Below are positions 16,624 to 25,703 of a stretch of DNA of 64,000 bases, one piece after another. Each line of letters begins with the position of its first letter. Position 1 is the first letter of the stretch. The notes beneath the pieces were generated by a model that saw only the letters and a list, made by a program, of their open reading frames with translations, had not been told where the DNA came from and searched no databases. Origin of the DNA: JADLBR01 sp020847615 (lineage in GTDB: Bacteria; Verrucomicrobiota; Verrucomicrobiia; JADLBR01); assembly GCA_026646655.1 (NCBI GenBank), contig JAPKHT010000003.1, positions 1-64,000 of the forward strand, read 5' to 3'. A program made the translations under genes and the position numbers.

Positions 16624-19148
16624 TTCATTGCCATTTCAGAGAGGACGAGGCCCGAGAGCGGCCGCGATCGGCCCGGCAGCGCGAGGCTCGTGAGCCAACC
16701 GACGCCGAAGCAGGTCAGGAAGCCGATGGAGGCGTACAGGAAGAAGTGGATGTCGGAGTGGCGCTGGACCCAGTAGAGGGCCGCGGCGCTCGCGATGATG
16801 CCGGCGATGGCGCCGGGGCCGCTTGCGCGACGCGTGAAGATCCCCAGCGCGAAGAGCGCGGCGAGTCCACTTCCCGCGAGCCCGACGAGACTGTTGTAGG
16901 TGTCCCAGAGCGAGCGCAGGTTCCACTCGGCCAGGGCGAGGGCGGCCACCGTGGCGAACGCCCCGACTCCGGCGGTCAGCCACCGGGCGGTGCGGAGGGC
17001 GCTGGGTTCCGATATGCCCGACCGGAAGCGCCGATAGAAATCCGTCATCATCGCGGTGACGACGCTGTTGAGGCTGCCCGAGACCGTGGATTGCGCTGCG
17101 GCGAAGATGCCCGCGATGGCAAAGCCGGCGATTCCCGCGGGGAGGTTGGCCACGATGAAGGCGGGGAAGATCGTGTCCGTGGCCTGGGAGGGGTCGAGTT
17201 CGGCGGGGTGCGCCCGGTAGAAGACGTAGAGGGCGGTGCCGATGGCGAAGAAGAGCGCGGTGGACGGGACGCACAGGAGCGCGTTGGCCCAGATCGCCTG
17301 GGCCGAGCGCGCCTCGTCCCGCGTCGTGAGGTAGCGCTGCACGACCGCCTGATCGCTGGTGTAGGGCACGAGATTGATGAAGATGTTCCCGATGAGGATG
17401 GCCCAGAATGCGTGGGCGCCCGTCGAGGGATCGAGGGTCCAGTTGAACTGGTGGAACTTGCCTGCCGCGGAGGCGGCCTCCCACGCGGCGACGGGACCGC
17501 CCGCCCCGGCGACGATGATCACGAGGCTGATCGCGGCGGCACCGAGCAGGACGAAGGTCTGCGCCACGTCGGTCCAGACGACGGCCTCCATGCCGCCCAT
17601 CACGGTGTATGCGACGCACAGGACACCCATCAGAATGATGCAGAGGCGCACGTCTAGATCGCTGACGGTGGCCAGCGCGAGGGAGGGCAGCAGCAGGACG
17701 ATCGCCTGGCGCCCGATCTGAAAGAGGATGAATGCCGCGCTGCCGTAAAGTCGCGCGCCCAGGCCAAAGCGGCGCTCCAGGTACTCGTAGGCTGAAGTGA
17801 CATCGAGTCGCCGGAAGAAGGGGAGGTAGAGGCGGATCACGACGGGCGCGAGGATGAGGATCGGGACATTGGCCCAGAAGAAAGTCCAGTCGGTCGCGTA
17901 GGCCTTCGCGGGGATCGCCATGAATGTCAGGGAACTGAGCATCGTGGCGTAGATGCTGATGCCGGCGGCCCACCAGGGGATCCGGCCCCCGGCCTTGAAA
18001 TAGTCGGTGGTGTCGCGGTTGCGCCGGGTGCAGGCCCATCCGATGAGGACCATGCCACCGAGATAGGCGAAGAGGGCGGCGTAATTCAGCCAGCCGAACG
18101 AGGGCTTCCGCCCGACGACCTCCGCCGACCAGGCCTCGGGAGATCGCACGCCGGGCCTGGCCTCGCCGCCCGGCACCACGATGGATGGGCCCCACGGCAC
18201 GGCGGGGGTTGTGACCAGAGAGAACGGGACATCCCCCATCTTCGTCCACGTGTCGGTGAACGTGTGATATGCCAGCACATCGCGTGGGAATCCCCGATGC
18301 TGCGCGGGCGGGGTGGCGAGCTGCGCGCCGTCGTCGCCGCCGAGGATGAGGAGGTGCGACTGGCCGACCGCGGGCGCGGGCGATGGGGCGGCGACCGAGG
18401 GGCGGGGCAGGTCGGCGATGCGCGACCATCCCGCGCCGGGCCGGTATCGGTAGGCATCGCGGAGCCAGATGCGCTCGGGCCTGCCATCGTTCCCGGCCCT
18501 GAGGTCGGTGCCGCCGAACAGGAAGAAAGCGCCGTCCTGGGCGCCGGCCACGGCGAGCATGCGCGCGGGTCCCGGCCACGGCTCCAGCTCGCGCCACGCG
18601 GCGCCGGAGTCCGAGAGATCGAGCGCCCAGAAGGTGCGGAGGGCGGACGTGGCGTCGGGGGATCCGATGCCGCCGGCGACGTAGAGGGTGTCGGCGAGGA
18701 CCGCGCCGCAGAGGTTGGCGCAGGGGCGGGGGAGCGGACGCATGGGCTCGATCTGGAGCGCGCCATCGCGCCACCGCATCCTGAACACCGCATCGTGCTG
18801 CCGCGCCGCGTCGCCTCCGCCGGCGCAGATGATGGCATCGTCGTGGGTGATGGAAGCGCCGTAGCCGGATGGACGGGGCAGCCTGCCCGCCTCGCGCCAT
18901 GTGCCGCCGCGCGACTCCAGGACGAAGACCCTGTCGTACCAGGTCTTGGTGCCGCCCTCCCAGGGGCGCGCATCCGGGAAGTTCGCGCCGCCGGCGACCA
19001 TGAGCGCGCCGCCGCTGGCGCCCGCGAATGAGCCGGCGAAGCCCTCCTTGTCTGGGATCGCGGGAAGCGGGGACCAAGCGATGGGGCCGGGTTCGCCGCC
19101 GGGAGCGCTGGCTAGGATGAGACTCATGGCGATGGCGTGCGGGATCAT
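16620..19148 (-). CDS. Fused sialic-acid mutarotase (Kelch propeller) and sodium:solute symporter
   Basis: 842 residues. After a signal peptide-like start, residues ~20-350 form a Kelch propeller of the cyclically permuted mutarotase type (related to NanM/YjhT), with repeated 'MVAGGANF', 'YVAGGIGS', 'FLFGGTDL', 'ILGGDDG' and 'VPGGEARP' strands. Residues ~370-842 form an SSS-family Na+ symporter of 13 or so helices, with 'TTDYFKAGGRIPWWAAGISIY', 'TSAYEYLERRFG' and 'PYTSDQAVVQRYLTT'. The likely job is to interconvert sialic-acid anomers outside the membrane and import the favoured one. Both ends overlap neighbours by 4 nt. A single chain coupling anomerisation to uptake is notable, though related fusions may be known in this phylum. 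Confidence 0.85.
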   Translation of the reverse strand: MIPHAIAMSLILASAPGGEPGPIAWSPLPAIPDKEGFAGSFAGASGGALMVAGGANFPDARPWEGGTKTWYDRVFVLESRGGTWREAGRLPRPSGYGASITHDDAIICAGGGDAARQHDAVFRMRWRDGALQIEPMRPLPRPCANLCGAVLADTLYVAGGIGSPDATSALRTFWALDLSDSGAAWRELEPWPGPARMLAVAGAQDGAFFLFGGTDLRAGNDGRPERIWLRDAYRYRPGAGWSRIADLPRPSVAAPSPAPAVGQSHLLILGGDDGAQLATPPAQHRGFPRDVLAYHTFTDTWTKMGDVPFSLVTTPAVPWGPSIVVPGGEARPGVRSPEAWSAEVVGRKPSFGWLNYAALFAYLGGMVLIGWACTRRNRDTTDYFKAGGRIPWWAAGISIYATMLSSLTFMAIPAKAYATDWTFFWANVPILILAPVVIRLYLPFFRRLDVTSAYEYLERRFGLGARLYGSAAFILFQIGRQAIVLLLPSLALATVSDLDVRLCIILMGVLCVAYTVMGGMEAVVWTDVAQTFVLLGAAAISLVIIVAGAGGPVAAWEAASAAGKFHQFNWTLDPSTGAHAFWAILIGNIFINLVPYTSDQAVVQRYLTTRDEARSAQAIWANALLCVPSTALFFAIGTALYVFYRAHPAELDPSQATDTIFPAFIVANLPAGIAGFAIAGIFAAAQSTVSGSLNSVVTAMMTDFYRRFRSGISEPSALRTARWLTAGVGAFATVAALALAEWNLRSLWDTYNSLVGLAGSGLAALFALGIFTRRASGPGAIAGIIASAAALYWVQRHSDIHFFLYASIGFLTCFGVGWLTSLALPGRSRPLSGLVLSEMAMK

Positions 19149-20119
19149 GCGTTCACGACGTTCTGTGGGGCGCCGCTCAGGAAGGCGCGGATGTTGGCGG
19201 CGGCGATATCGACGAGGCGCCCGCGTGCCTGGACAGTCGCCCACGCGACGTGCGGGGTGATGATGCAATTGGGCGCGCGGAGAAGCGGGTTGTCTGGGCG
19301 CGGGGGTTCCGTCGCGAGCACGTCGAGACCCGCGCCGGCGAGGCGTCCGGACTCCAGCGCCTCGGCGAGGGCCGTCTCGTCTATCAGGGCGCCGCGGCCC
19401 GTGTTGATCAGATAGGATCCCGGCTTCATCCCGGCGAGGCGATGGGCGTTCACGAGCTGACGCGTCTCGGGCGTCAGCGGGCAATGGAGGGAGACCGCTT
19501 CGGATTCCCGGAAGAGCGTATCGATGTCGGCGGGTGCGGCGATGCCATCGTGGGATCGAGGCGCGCGGGCCGACGCGAGCACGCGCATGCCGAAGGCCCC
19601 GGCGATGCGCGCGACGGCCCGGCCGATCCTCCCGTAGCCGACGACGCCCAGGGTGCGGCCCGCCAACTCGATCAGGGGATAATCCCAGAAACAGAAATCC
19701 GGCCACTCGCACCACCGGCCCTTGCGAACGGCCTCGGCATGGTGGCCGACGCGGTTGGTCAGTTCCAGGAGCAGGGCGAAGGTCGCCTGCGCCACGCTGT
19801 CGGTGCCATACTCGGGGACGTTCGTCACGGGGATGCCGCGCGCCCGTGCCGCGGCGACATCGACCACATTGTAGCCGGTGGCGAGGACGCCGATATAGCT
19901 CAGCCGTGGCAGGGCGCCGATGACCTCTGCGGGCAGCGGTGTCTTGTTGGTCAGGAGGATCGTGGCATTGGCGGCGCGCGCCAGGGTCTGGTCGGGCGGG
20001 GTGCGCTCGTGCTTATCGCAAGGGGCGATATCGGAGATCGGCTCCCACGAGAAGGGCGCGGGGTAATCCCCGAGCGTGTCGAGGATCACGATGCGCGCGT
20101 CGTGTGGCGGCGCGCTCAC
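19145..20119 (-). CDS. D-2-hydroxyacid dehydrogenase (glycerate/hydroxypyruvate type)
   Basis: 324 residues. The NAD-binding fold has GVVGYGRIGRAVARIAG. The catalytic Arg lies in NTGRGALID, the Glu in ATEPPRPDNPLL and the His in CIITPHVAWAT, the canonical triad. Family members reduce 2-keto acids such as hydroxypyruvate, glyoxylate or pyruvate to D-hydroxy acids. GTG 20119 is chosen because it gives a GTGA overlap with the preceding RraA-like gene, matching the operon pattern. In this operon it could reduce pyruvate released by the lyase, or a keto acid made by the RraA-like enzyme; both are inference. Confidence 0.85.
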   Translation of the reverse strand: MSAPPHDARIVILDTLGDYPAPFSWEPISDIAPCDKHERTPPDQTLARAANATILLTNKTPLPAEVIGALPRLSYIGVLATGYNVVDVAAARARGIPVTNVPEYGTDSVAQATFALLLELTNRVGHHAEAVRKGRWCEWPDFCFWDYPLIELAGRTLGVVGYGRIGRAVARIAGAFGMRVLASARAPRSHDGIAAPADIDTLFRESEAVSLHCPLTPETRQLVNAHRLAGMKPGSYLINTGRGALIDETALAEALESGRLAGAGLDVLATEPPRPDNPLLRAPNCIITPHVAWATVQARGRLVDIAAANIRAFLSGAPQNVVNA

Positions 20120-20895
20120 CACTCGCCCTTTCGCCGGAATTTCGCCCTGGCCTCGTCCCCGAAATCGGCCGCGGCCCTGTCGATCTGCTCGAGTATCTGT
20201 GCGTCCGTCTTTCCGGCGCCGTCGCGCGCGGCGGGGATGAGGGTGCGGCACTCGTTGGCATCCATGAAGCGCGCGGCATCGAGCAATGCCCCCTGGTCTT
20301 CGGGCGGTATGACGAGGAAGCCATGCTTGTCCGCGTGGATCAGGTCGCCGGGCGAGACCTTTCTGCCGAATACCTCGACATCGCATCCCCATCGAACGGG
20401 ATGCGAGTGGGCGTGGCCCACGCAGAGGCGGCGGGCGATGGCCTTGAACCCCGCGTTGCACATCTCGTCGAGATCGCGGATCGCGCCATCGGTGATCGTC
20501 CCCACGCACCCGAGGGCGCGGTGGATGTTCGAATTGACCTCGCCCCAGAAGGCCCCAATCACGCGCGGCTTGTCGAGGTCTTGGACGACGACGATCTTGG
20601 GGCCTGGGATCGAGGCGACGTGGCGCCGGTATTGGGCCCAGGCGCCGGGGTTGCTGCGCCGGTGCGCCGGGTTGCTGGGTTCGACGACGACCGTGATCGC
20701 GTAGCCGACCATGGGGCCCATGTGAGGCATGAAATCGCGCGACTCCTCCAGGTTGAAGCCCTCGGCGGCGGTGTCGCGCGTCGTGATCTGCTCCCAGCCG
20801 TTATAGATCGTGGGTGTGTTCCAGCGCTTGAGCTGGAGGAGCTCGGCGTGGGGGATGCGAGGCGTGTCGGGCGGTGGCATGTCTGTCGCATTCAT
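20116..20895 (-). CDS. RraA-family protein (possible HMG aldolase/oxaloacetate decarboxylase)
   Basis: 259 residues of the RraA / 4-hydroxy-4-methyl-2-oxoglutarate aldolase family. The N-terminus 'LKRWNTPTIYNGWEQIT' and the core 'GEVNSNIHRALGCVGTITDGAIRDLDEM' (the conserved G-x-x-TDG-xx-RD) and 'KVSPGDLIHADKHGFLVIP' are typical; Arg and Asp of the TDGxxRD motif bind substrate and metal. The family includes pyruvate aldolases and oxaloacetate decarboxylases as well as non-catalytic RraA, so the role is open. ATG 20895 is preferred, with AGGA ten bases upstream; TTG 20904 would give a TTGA overlap with the SGNH gene. Confidence 0.8.
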   Translation of the reverse strand: MNATDMPPPDTPRIPHAELLQLKRWNTPTIYNGWEQITTRDTAAEGFNLEESRDFMPHMGPMVGYAITVVVEPSNPAHRRSNPGAWAQYRRHVASIPGPKIVVVQDLDKPRVIGAFWGEVNSNIHRALGCVGTITDGAIRDLDEMCNAGFKAIARRLCVGHAHSHPVRWGCDVEVFGRKVSPGDLIHADKHGFLVIPPEDQGALLDAARFMDANECRTLIPAARDGAGKTDAQILEQIDRAAADFGDEARAKFRRKGEW

Positions 20896-20900
20896 GCGGG

Positions 20901-21584
20901 TCAATTCCTGGGTTTGGCGAGTGCGGATTCGATCGCCTCGGCGACCTTCTTCGCCAGAAAGGCGGAACCCTCCTCGGTGAAGTGGACATCCATGGGCTTT
21001 TGCATCTTGCCCAGCTCGGGTGTCACGTAGGCGTTGAGGTCATTGATCGCGACCCCCTCCGCCTCGATGATCTTCTTGGCGATGGCGTTGTACTCGTTCT
21101 CGTCGCCGAACTTGCGCGGGGGCTGGAGTTCTCCGTCGGGGATGGGCGTGATCGTTGCCCAGATGAGCGCCCTCCCATTAGATTTCATCTTGGTCACGAG
21201 GGCGCGGAGGTTCTTCTCGTAGTCTGCGGGTTCCACCTGCCGCTTGCCGTCGGGCATGAACTTCAGGTCGTGGATGCCCCAGTTGAAATGGATGATGTCC
21301 CATTTGCCCGCGCCAAGCCACGCGTCGATGCTGGCGATGCCCTTGCTGGTCGGTCCGCCGTTGGTCGGGATGCGGTGGACGTTGGCCTTGCCCCCGAGGA
21401 GTTTCCGGACCGGGACCGTGTATCCCATCGAGATCGAGTCGCCGATCAAGAGGACGCGCGGGAGTCCGGCGACGTCCTCGACCGGTGCCAGCGAGGGATG
21501 GGGCGCGGCCTTCTCTTTCTTGGGTTCGGCCGCGGCGGCCGTCAGGGCCGCGAGCAGTGCGAGGAGGGCGAGGATCGGTTTCAT
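20901..21584 (-). CDS. Secreted SGNH/GDSL esterase
   Basis: 227 residues with a signal peptide (MKPILALLALLAALTAAAAE). SGNH blocks are visible: GDSISMG (Ser), GGPTSKG (Gly), NWGIHD (Asn-position block, with His-Asp following) and DVHFTEEGSAF (Asp/His). The family deacetylates glycans or hydrolyses small esters. In a sialic-acid operon, removal of O-acetyl groups from sialic acid is the natural hypothesis. It starts 4 nt after the stop of the double FAD oxidoreductase gene. Confidence 0.8.
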   Translation of the reverse strand: MKPILALLALLAALTAAAAEPKKEKAAPHPSLAPVEDVAGLPRVLLIGDSISMGYTVPVRKLLGGKANVHRIPTNGGPTSKGIASIDAWLGAGKWDIIHFNWGIHDLKFMPDGKRQVEPADYEKNLRALVTKMKSNGRALIWATITPIPDGELQPPRKFGDENEYNAIAKKIIEAEGVAINDLNAYVTPELGKMQKPMDVHFTEEGSAFLAKKVAEAIESALAKPRN

Positions 21585-21588
21585 GGGG

Positions 21589-24500
21589 TTACTGCGTTCC
21601 ATTGATGGCGCGCCACATCATCTCGAGCGCGGCCCGCCGTGTAAAGGGAGGCCCGGGAGCGGCGGATTCGTGCGGTGCGCGCCTTTCTGAGTTGATGGAT
21701 GATGGACCTGAGGCAAGGCGGTCCGGGTAGAAAGCGGTCCGTGGACGGCCCGCACTCCACAGCGCTTCGCGCGAAACGGTGATGCTGGTTTTCGACGTCT
21801 CGGCCATCCTTTCGTCCTGCGGAATTTCGGCCGCAGGCCTGTGGAGTGCGGCGCGTCCTCGCGCCGCTTGTCCCGCGGACAACATGGCGTCGAACTCCGC
21901 CTCGGTGATCGGGGTGGCGCCAGCGCGATCCGCGGCGGCCAGGGCGCGGGCGAGGGCGTTCGGGTCGAGTTGCTTCGTGCGCAGTTTGGCCAGACCGTCC
22001 GACCAGATTCTCGCGGTGGCCTTGCTCAGCGGGGCGCCGGGATTGACATCATAATCCGCGAAGAAGCCCTTGGTGCCGAAGTATTGCGCGGCGGCGACCC
22101 ACGGCTGCCTGTCCGCGACGCTCAGATCGTTGAAGAATGAGACCAGTTGTCCTCGCGCGATCAGGGTTCGGACCAGCAAGTCGGCGTCCAGTTCCCCCGG
22201 GGTCGTACCCTTTGTCTTTGCCAGCGCGGCGGCAAATCCCGCCGCCTCGCCGGTCTGCATCCAGACGGGCTCGAGGCGCACGGCGCCCCAGGCGACGTGC
22301 GTGGCGGACAGGCACACGGGCACGAGGAGGTTGTCGATGCCCTGTGGCAGGAGGGAGCGGTAGGGGATCTGCGCGGGGCGGGACTCTTCGGTGAGGATCA
22401 GCTTGCCATCGTAGGCGTAGCCGGGCCGCCGGTCTGTGGTGCAGTCGTGCGAGTCCATGGCCCAATCGGTGATGGCGATGCTGTCGGCGTGGATGGGCGT
22501 GCGCGCGCAGCCCGGCGCGAGGCGGTTGTCGTGCTCGGTGAACACGTGGCGCCCGACGATGCGTCGCGCCTCGCGCACATAGATCTCGTAGGGCACGTTG
22601 TCATTGTCCCGGTATTCATCCAGCGGCAGGCCGATCTGGCGGTAGCGGGCGCGGGAACCCGCGGGCACGGACTCGTCGTTCTGGAGGAAATACATGAGGC
22701 CGAGCGCGAAGTTCTTGTGGCGGGCGATGCTCTTTTCGCGCGCGGGCCAATCGGCCTCTGGATAGGCGTGGTTCTCGCCGGGCAGCAGGGGGTTGTTGAA
22801 GGAGGCTTTGCCGTTGATCCGGCCCGCGCCCATGCCTTTGCGGTTGTAGTGCAAGTATTCCTCGCGGTTGTAGCCGGGCGGCTGCTCCGGCAGGCGGCGG
22901 TTGCCGTCCTCATTGGTCAGGCAAAAGCGGTGGTTGTAGGCCTGGATGGCGGCATCGGCTGAGAAGGGGCTGCCGGGATCGATGCTCCCCTGCTTGTGGC
23001 CATAGATATGCAGGTTCAGCTTTCCGTCTTTGGCGTCCTGCGGGCCACTTTCGGACGAGATGTTCGTGAAGATCTTGCCCGCGTGCGGCTCGCCGTATTC
23101 ATCGCGGGACTCGCGCCCGACGCGATATGGCACCTTCGCATGGGCGGCGAGATCGCCCTCATACGTCGCATCCACATACGTGCCGGCGGTGACGGTGATG
23201 TCCCTTGTCGTGCCATATCCACGCAGCGTCAGCGACGTGAGCAGCGCGCGGTCACGGTTCACCGCCGCCGGGTGATGCGACAGCAGCGTGGTGATGCGCG
23301 ACTCGGCCGACACAAGCCCGTTGAACAGATGCTCCGCCACCGATGGTTCGAAGAGGCTCATCGGGTAATGTGCTTGGGTGAAACGGGCCACCTCGTATTG
23401 CGGGGACGCCGCGCCGTAGGTCTCGCGGTAGTGGTCCTCGATCATCTTCGCGTACTCGTTGAAAATGGGCGCGCGATGCCCGGCGTATAGCGCGTCCCAC
23501 TGCATGAGGCCGCTGGTCAACATGCCCCCGATGTGCCGGTTGTGCTGCACCAGTAACACCGAAAGACCTTCCCGCGCCGCGCGAACCGCGCAGGCGATGC
23601 CGCCCGGCGTGCCGCCGATGACGACGAGATCGTAGCTCTTGCCGTTGACTTCCTGTGCGTCGGCGGAGCGCACCGGTTGGACCTTCAGGCTCTTGCGCGC
23701 GGATGGCGGAGGAGATGGATTGGGCGTCGCGGGTTTGGCGGATGTCGAGGAGACGCTCCTCCACATGCTCAACAGCGCCTCGCCGCGCGCTCGTTCCAGG
23801 TGCGGCGATTGTTCCTTTTCGGCTTGATGCACCAGCCGCGCCAGCTCCATCGGATCGAGTTTCCCCGCCCGCAGCGCCGTGAGTCCCGCGCCCCAGGCGC
23901 GGCGCACGCTATCCGTCAGCGGTTCGCCGATCCGGGCATCGTAGCTGGCGAAGAAACCTTTCGTGCCGAAGTATTGCGCGGCAGCAACGCGCGGGTCGCC
24001 GGAGGAGACATCCACGTCGTTGAAGAAACTCACCATCATGTGGTTCTTGACAAGTGCCCTCACCAGGGAGTCGGGGTCGAGCGCGGCGGGCGTGAGGCTG
24101 TTCCGCCTTGCCAGCGCGGCGGCGAAGCCGGCGCTCTCACCGGATTGCATGAAGACCGGCTCTAGGCGCACCGTGCCCCACGCGACGTGCGTGGCGCTGA
24201 GACACACGGGCACGAGCAAGTTATCGGTGCCTTGGGGCAACAGGCAACGATAGGGTATCTGGCCGGGGAAGGTCTCTTGGTGGAGCATCGCCTTGCCCTC
24301 TTCCATGGAACCGGGAACCCGCGCGAGCGTGCAGGAATGACTGTCCATGTACCACTCCGTCACCGCGATGCTATCCGCGTGAACCGGGGCGCGCCCCAAG
24401 CCGGCAGCCAACATTGCGTCGTGCTGGGTGTAGATGGCGCGGCCCCTGATGCGGCGCGCCTCGCGGACGTAGATTTCGTAGGGGCGGTGACCGTTGTCGG

Positions 24501-25605
24501 TGAATTCGTCCCTCGCCAGACCATAATCCAACCACGCGGCGCGCACCTTTTCCGGCACGGTGGGATCGTGCTGTAGGAAGTAGAGAAGACCCAGCGTCGC
24601 CTCCCAATGTTCGTCCATGATGCGCTGTCTCGTGTCCCAGTCCGCCTCGACGTAAGCGGTCTGGCGTCCGACCAGTTGCGGGCGATTCCATCCGAACTTG
24701 TCGCCCGGGATGGACTTGACGCCGGAAAAGACCTCCAGCGTTTTGAGGAAATACGGATCGTAGTTGGCGGGCTGCGAAATTGGGACGCGGTTGGCGGGAT
24801 TCGTGGTCAGGATGGTGCGATAGTTGCACGCCTGCACCGCGTCATCCGCGGCGCCGGTGCTTTCGGGCAACCGGATCTGCCAGCCGGGGAACTTGCGGAG
24901 ATTCAACTTGTCGTGCGACGCCGCCAATTGCGCCGCCTCCGCATCGGGCGGCTGTGAAACGGGCTTCATGAACACGATGCCCGCATGCGGTTCGCCAAAT
25001 TCATCGCGCGGCTCGCGCGCGACACGGTAGGGCGCCTTGGCCAGCGCCGCCAGATCGCCCTCGTAAGTGCAGTCGGCAAAGATCTCGCCGCGCAACAGGC
25101 GCGTCTCCTCTCCCCGAAACGCTCGGATGGTCACCGACTTTACCAGCGCGCCCTCGCGCTCCACCGCCACGGGGACGAAACCTTTCAGCACCGCGATCCG
25201 CTTTTCCCGCGCCGCGAGATCCTCGAAAACCTTCTCCGCGACATGCGGCTCGTAGCGCCCGTTGGTATGGCCACTCTTGCCGGGCAGCGCGTCGCGATAC
25301 TGCGGCGAGTCCGCGCCATGGGTCGTGCGGTAGTGGTCAAAGATCGCCTGGCGGACCTCGTCATAGATCGGGGAGCGTTTACCCTCGTGGAGGGTGTCCC
25401 AGACCCCGAGCCCGCTGGACATGATGCCGCCGAGATGATCGTGGCGGTTTACCAGGACCACGCTTAAGCCCTCGCGAGCCGCCCGAACCGCGCAGGCGAT
25501 GCCGCCCGGCGTGCCGCCGATAACGACGAGGTCGTAGCTGCACACCGGCTCGGCCGCGCGGGCGAAGCTGAGGAACAGGGTGAGAAGGACAATGAGGGAT
25601 CGCAT
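21589..25605 (-). CDS. Secreted tandem FAD-dependent oxidoreductase (two FAD_oxidored domains)
   Basis: 1338 residues: a signal peptide (MRSLIVLLTLFLSFARA), a first FAD domain (~22-640), a Ser/Pro/Lys linker, and a second homologous domain (~655-1250). Each begins with the same dinucleotide motif, YDLVVIGGTPGGIACAVRAA, and shares 'DATYEGDLAA' or 'DCTYEGDLAA', 'YEIYVREARRI', 'HADSIA', and 'LLVPVCLSATHVAWG'. The family (PF12831-like) is abundant in Planctomycetes/Verrucomicrobia; substrates are unknown. AGGA lies just before ATG 25605. The last ~85 codons contain an in-frame repeat-derived insertion followed by 'RRAALEMMWRAI', which matches the normal family C-terminus. Confidence 0.85.
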   Translation of the reverse strand: MRSLIVLLTLFLSFARAAEPVCSYDLVVIGGTPGGIACAVRAAREGLSVVLVNRHDHLGGIMSSGLGVWDTLHEGKRSPIYDEVRQAIFDHYRTTHGADSPQYRDALPGKSGHTNGRYEPHVAEKVFEDLAAREKRIAVLKGFVPVAVEREGALVKSVTIRAFRGEETRLLRGEIFADCTYEGDLAALAKAPYRVAREPRDEFGEPHAGIVFMKPVSQPPDAEAAQLAASHDKLNLRKFPGWQIRLPESTGAADDAVQACNYRTILTTNPANRVPISQPANYDPYFLKTLEVFSGVKSIPGDKFGWNRPQLVGRQTAYVEADWDTRQRIMDEHWEATLGLLYFLQHDPTVPEKVRAAWLDYGLARDEFTDNGHRPYEIYVREARRIRGRAIYTQHDAMLAAGLGRAPVHADSIAVTEWYMDSHSCTLARVPGSMEEGKAMLHQETFPGQIPYRCLLPQGTDNLLVPVCLSATHVAWGTVRLEPVFMQSGESAGFAAALARRNSLTPAALDPDSLVRALVKNHMMVSFFNDVDVSSGDPRVAAAQYFGTKGFFASYDARIGEPLTDSVRRAWGAGLTALRAGKLDPMELARLVHQAEKEQSPHLERARGEALLSMWRSVSSTSAKPATPNPSPPPSARKSLKVQPVRSADAQEVNGKSYDLVVIGGTPGGIACAVRAAREGLSVLLVQHNRHIGGMLTSGLMQWDALYAGHRAPIFNEYAKMIEDHYRETYGAASPQYEVARFTQAHYPMSLFEPSVAEHLFNGLVSAESRITTLLSHHPAAVNRDRALLTSLTLRGYGTTRDITVTAGTYVDATYEGDLAAHAKVPYRVGRESRDEYGEPHAGKIFTNISSESGPQDAKDGKLNLHIYGHKQGSIDPGSPFSADAAIQAYNHRFCLTNEDGNRRLPEQPPGYNREEYLHYNRKGMGAGRINGKASFNNPLLPGENHAYPEADWPAREKSIARHKNFALGLMYFLQNDESVPAGSRARYRQIGLPLDEYRDNDNVPYEIYVREARRIVGRHVFTEHDNRLAPGCARTPIHADSIAITDWAMDSHDCTTDRRPGYAYDGKLILTEESRPAQIPYRSLLPQGIDNLLVPVCLSATHVAWGAVRLEPVWMQTGEAAGFAAALAKTKGTTPGELDADLLVRTLIARGQLVSFFNDLSVADRQPWVAAAQYFGTKGFFADYDVNPGAPLSKATARIWSDGLAKLRTKQLDPNALARALAAADRAGATPITEAEFDAMLSAGQAARGRAALHRPAAEIPQDERMAETSKTSITVSREALWSAGRPRTAFYPDRLASGPSSINSERRAPHESAAPGPPFTRRAALEMMWRAINGTQ
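21743..21858. repeat. Inverted repeat embedded in the coding sequence of the double FAD oxidoreductase
   Basis: GGACGGCCCGCACTCCACAG (21743-21762) and CTGTGGAGTGCGGCGCGTCC (21839-21858) are a 20-bp inverted repeat with two mismatches and a 76-bp spacer. It is read in frame near the C-terminus of the host gene and produces Arg/Ala/Pro-rich sequence with no counterpart in the paralogous domains. It looks like a mobile palindromic element absorbed without breaking the frame. Confidence 0.7.
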
Positions 25606-25703
25606 TTTCCTTTCTTCCGGTCGAGGTTGCTGGCTTTGGCGGCGTTGTTTCACGCGGAGGTCATGGTTAGGTCAATAGGTCTGGAGGCATCCACGAATCT
25701 CCT

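Noticed and set aside
16636..19077. 813-codon minus-strand frame overlapping the mutarotase-symporter gene
   Set aside because: Same strand but different frame; Arg/Pro/His-rich, no membrane helices, while the chosen frame shows intact Kelch and SSS motifs.
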